This document shows, in pieces, positions 6,345-7,667 of a stretch of 7,667 nucleotides of DNA (positions within the stretch are counted from its first letter, which is position 1; each line of letters begins with the position of its first letter). The stretch is taken from NCBI GenBank assembly GCA_018335615.1, contig JAGXRS010000285.1:1-7667 (forward strand), read 5' to 3'. Position numbers and translations under genes: made by a program. The stretch comes from Hydrogenophaga sp. Its GTDB lineage: Bacteria; Pseudomonadota; Gammaproteobacteria; Burkholderiales; Burkholderiaceae_C. The notes beneath the pieces were generated by a model. The model did no database searches and was not told where the DNA came from. It saw only the letters and a list, made by a program, of their open reading frames with translations.

Positions 6345-6376
6345 CGCCTGTCGCCGCAAGCCCCTTGCGACAGGTG
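6345..6376 (+). promoter_or_regulatory. Alternative hairpins in the alr leader
   Basis: CCTGTCGC (6347-6354) pairs perfectly with GCGACAGG (6367-6374), and one wobble and one C-G pair extend the stem to ten. Inside it CGCAAG (6355-6360) pairs with CTTGCG (6364-6369) around CCC. The two stems share bases 6367-6369, so they exclude each other when fully formed. The 3' arm contains AGG (6372-6374), the Shine-Dalgarno-like bases for an in-frame ATG at 6381. A switch affecting alr translation, or a DNA operator, are both possible; neither is shown. Confidence 0.35.
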
Positions 6377-6407
6377 CCGAATGACCGTGCCGACGCCGAG
6401 TTTGCCC

Positions 6408-7532
6408 ATGCCCCGCCCCATTCTTGCCACCGTCCACGCCGACGCCCTCCGCCACAACCTGCAGCGCGCCCGCGAGCGTGCGCCCGACGCCCGCGTCTGG
6501 GCGGTCGTCAAGGCCAATGCCTACGGCCACGGCATCGAGCGCTGCTTCGACGCCCTGCGCTCGGCCGACGGTTTTGCGCTGCTCGATCTGGAGGAGGCGC
6601 AGCGCATCCGCGCGCTCGACTGGCGCGGCCCGGTGCTGCTGCTGGAGGGCGTGTTCGAGCCGCGCGACCTGGAACTCTGTTCGCGCCTGCACCTGTGGCA
6701 CACGGTGCACTGCAGCGAGCAGATCGACTGGCTGGCCGCGCACAAGACCCACCAGCCGCACCGGGTGTTCCTCAAGCTCAACAGCGGCATGAACCGCCTG
6801 GGCTTCACCCCCGCCGCGTTCCGTGCCGCCTGGGCGCGCCTGAACGCGCTGCCGCAGGTGGAAGAAATCTCGCTCATGACCCACTTCAGCGACGCCGACG
6901 GCGCCCGCGGCATTGCGCACCAGGTGGCCGCCTTCGAAGCCGCCACCGCCGACCTGCCGGGTGAGCGCACGCTGTGCAACAGCGCCGCCATCCTGCGCCA
7001 CGCCGCCACGGCCCTGCGCGTGGAGGCGGGCGAACAGGCCACCGAGCGCCTGAGCGCCGACTGGGTGCGCTCGGGCATCGCCACCTACGGCAGTGCCCCG
7101 GACCACCCGCAGCGCACCGCGGCCGACTGGGGCCTGCAGCCGGCCATGACGCTCTCCAGCCGCGTCATCGCCGTGCAGCAGCTGCAGGCCGGCGACACGG
7201 TGGGTTATGGCTCCACTTTCACGGCCGAGGCGCCCATGCGCATCGGCGTGGTGGCCTGCGGCTATGCGGACGGCTACCCGCGCCATGCCCCCACGGGTAC
7301 CCCGGTGCTGGTGGATGGCGTGCGCACGCGGGTGGTGGGCCGCGTGAGCATGGACATGGTCATGGTGGACCTGAGCGGGCTGGACGCGGCGGGCTCCGGG
7401 TCGGAAGTCGTGTTGTGGGGCCGTTCGGCGCACGGTGCGGTGTTGCCGGTGGACGAGGTGGCCGCTGCGGCCGGCACCATTTCGTATGAGCTGCTCTGCG
7501 CCGTGGCGGCGCGGGTGCCTTTCGCGGCCTGA
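6408..7532 (+). CDS. alr: Alanine racemase (PLP-dependent)
   Basis: A 374-residue fold-type III PLP enzyme that interconverts L- and D-alanine in the cytoplasm, supplying D-Ala for peptidoglycan. The PLP lysine is K35 in AVVKANAYGHG. Also present are K123 and R130 in the LKLNSGMNRLGF block, R221 in VRSGIATYG (the arginine facing the pyridine nitrogen), the second catalytic base Y267 in TVGYGSTF, GYADGYPR (285-292) and SMDM (314-317), so the active site is complete. Family members are about 355-370 residues. The ATG at 6408 begins MPRPILATVHADALRHN, the expected N-terminus, but has only a weak GAG upstream. ATG at 6381 would add nine residues and has AGG six bases before it; starts at 6300 (GTG) and 6312 look too long. 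It is divergent from lplT. Whether this is the biosynthetic Alr or a catabolic DadX cannot be decided, as no dadA neighbour is seen. Confidence 0.95.
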   Translation: MPRPILATVHADALRHNLQRARERAPDARVWAVVKANAYGHGIERCFDALRSADGFALLDLEEAQRIRALDWRGPVLLLEGVFEPRDLELCSRLHLWHTVHCSEQIDWLAAHKTHQPHRVFLKLNSGMNRLGFTPAAFRAAWARLNALPQVEEISLMTHFSDADGARGIAHQVAAFEAATADLPGERTLCNSAAILRHAATALRVEAGEQATERLSADWVRSGIATYGSAPDHPQRTAADWGLQPAMTLSSRVIAVQQLQAGDTVGYGSTFTAEAPMRIGVVACGYADGYPRHAPTGTPVLVDGVRTRVVGRVSMDMVMVDLSGLDAAGSGSEVVLWGRSAHGAVLPVDEVAAAAGTISYELLCAVAARVPFAA

Positions 7533-7542
7533 CCAGCGCACC

Positions 7543-7601
7543 ACTGGGGGCAGTCCTCACCCCAGTCCTTTCCCAGGGGGAGAGGGAGCCAAGCGGGAGC
7601 C
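7543..7601. repeat. Tandem hairpin, REP-like intergenic element after alr
   Basis: Two hairpins abut: ACTGGGG (7543-7549) with CCCCAGT (7560-7566), then CCTTTCCC (7567-7574) with GGGAGAGG (7578-7585) around AGG with one wobble pair. Direct repeats CAGTCCT (7551-7557, 7563-7569) and GGGAGCC (7584-7590, 7595-7601) overlap them. The wording resembles C/T-rich intergenic repeats I know to be frequent in Burkholderiales and related genomes, from memory. It begins 10 bases after the alr stop and may terminate or stabilise that transcript. The remaining bases to 7667 show no gene I can support. Confidence 0.4.
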
Positions 7602-7667
7602 TTTTGGCCGGCTGGTGGCGCGGGCTGAAGACATCGTGTGCCGGGGGCGAGCCTTCTCGGCGGCGAG

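Noticed and set aside
6282..7544. 420-residue minus-strand open frame opposite alr
   Set aside because: Shadow of alr with biased composition and no domain.
7602..7667. Start of another gene at the right edge
   Set aside because: No start codon with a ribosome site or recognisable protein wording on either strand; the minus frame reads straight through the repeat and stops at the CACCCC side.

Overview
This is a GC-rich chromosomal stretch whose gene content and protein style (GlcE/GlcF pair, divergent lplT and alr, LrgAB, 2-Cys glutathione peroxidase) point to a betaproteobacterium of the order Burkholderiales, most likely Comamonadaceae (Hydrogenophaga-like). The taxonomic placement is an inference from recognised protein wording; no rRNA or other marker gene lies in the window. 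I see no mobile element, CRISPR array, tRNA or rRNA, and most of the window looks like stable core genome.

Layout. Positions 1-626 hold two small plus-strand genes: an HMA-fold protein that has lost its metal-binding cysteines, and a small exported basic protein of unknown function. Positions 739-4273 form a tight plus-strand run: glcE and glcF (FAD-binding and iron-sulfur subunits of glycolate oxidase), then a CidA/LrgA-family and an LrgB-family membrane protein overlapping by four bases. Convergent to this run, on the minus strand, are a 2-Cys glutathione peroxidase (4403-4885) and upstream of it the lysophospholipid transporter lplT (4935-6218). Divergent from lplT is alr, alanine racemase (6408-7532), which is followed by a tandem hairpin region reaching the window end.

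How the genes may work together. GlcE and GlcF belong to the membrane-associated glycolate oxidase that makes glyoxylate; the flavin subunit GlcD is not in the window. The LrgA/LrgB pair directly downstream is the same two-domain family that is fused in the plant plastid glycolate/glycerate translocator PLGG1, so its placement suggests uptake or export of glycolate or a related short hydroxy-acid rather than a holin role. On the other strand, lplT and the peroxidase are 50 bases apart in the same direction and may form a small membrane-lipid maintenance unit. Alr supplies D-alanine for peptidoglycan.

The most interesting points are the glcEF-lrgAB association, two mutually exclusive hairpins just before alr, and the degenerate HMA protein. 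No completely novel multi-gene system is evident; the rest is ordinary core metabolism.
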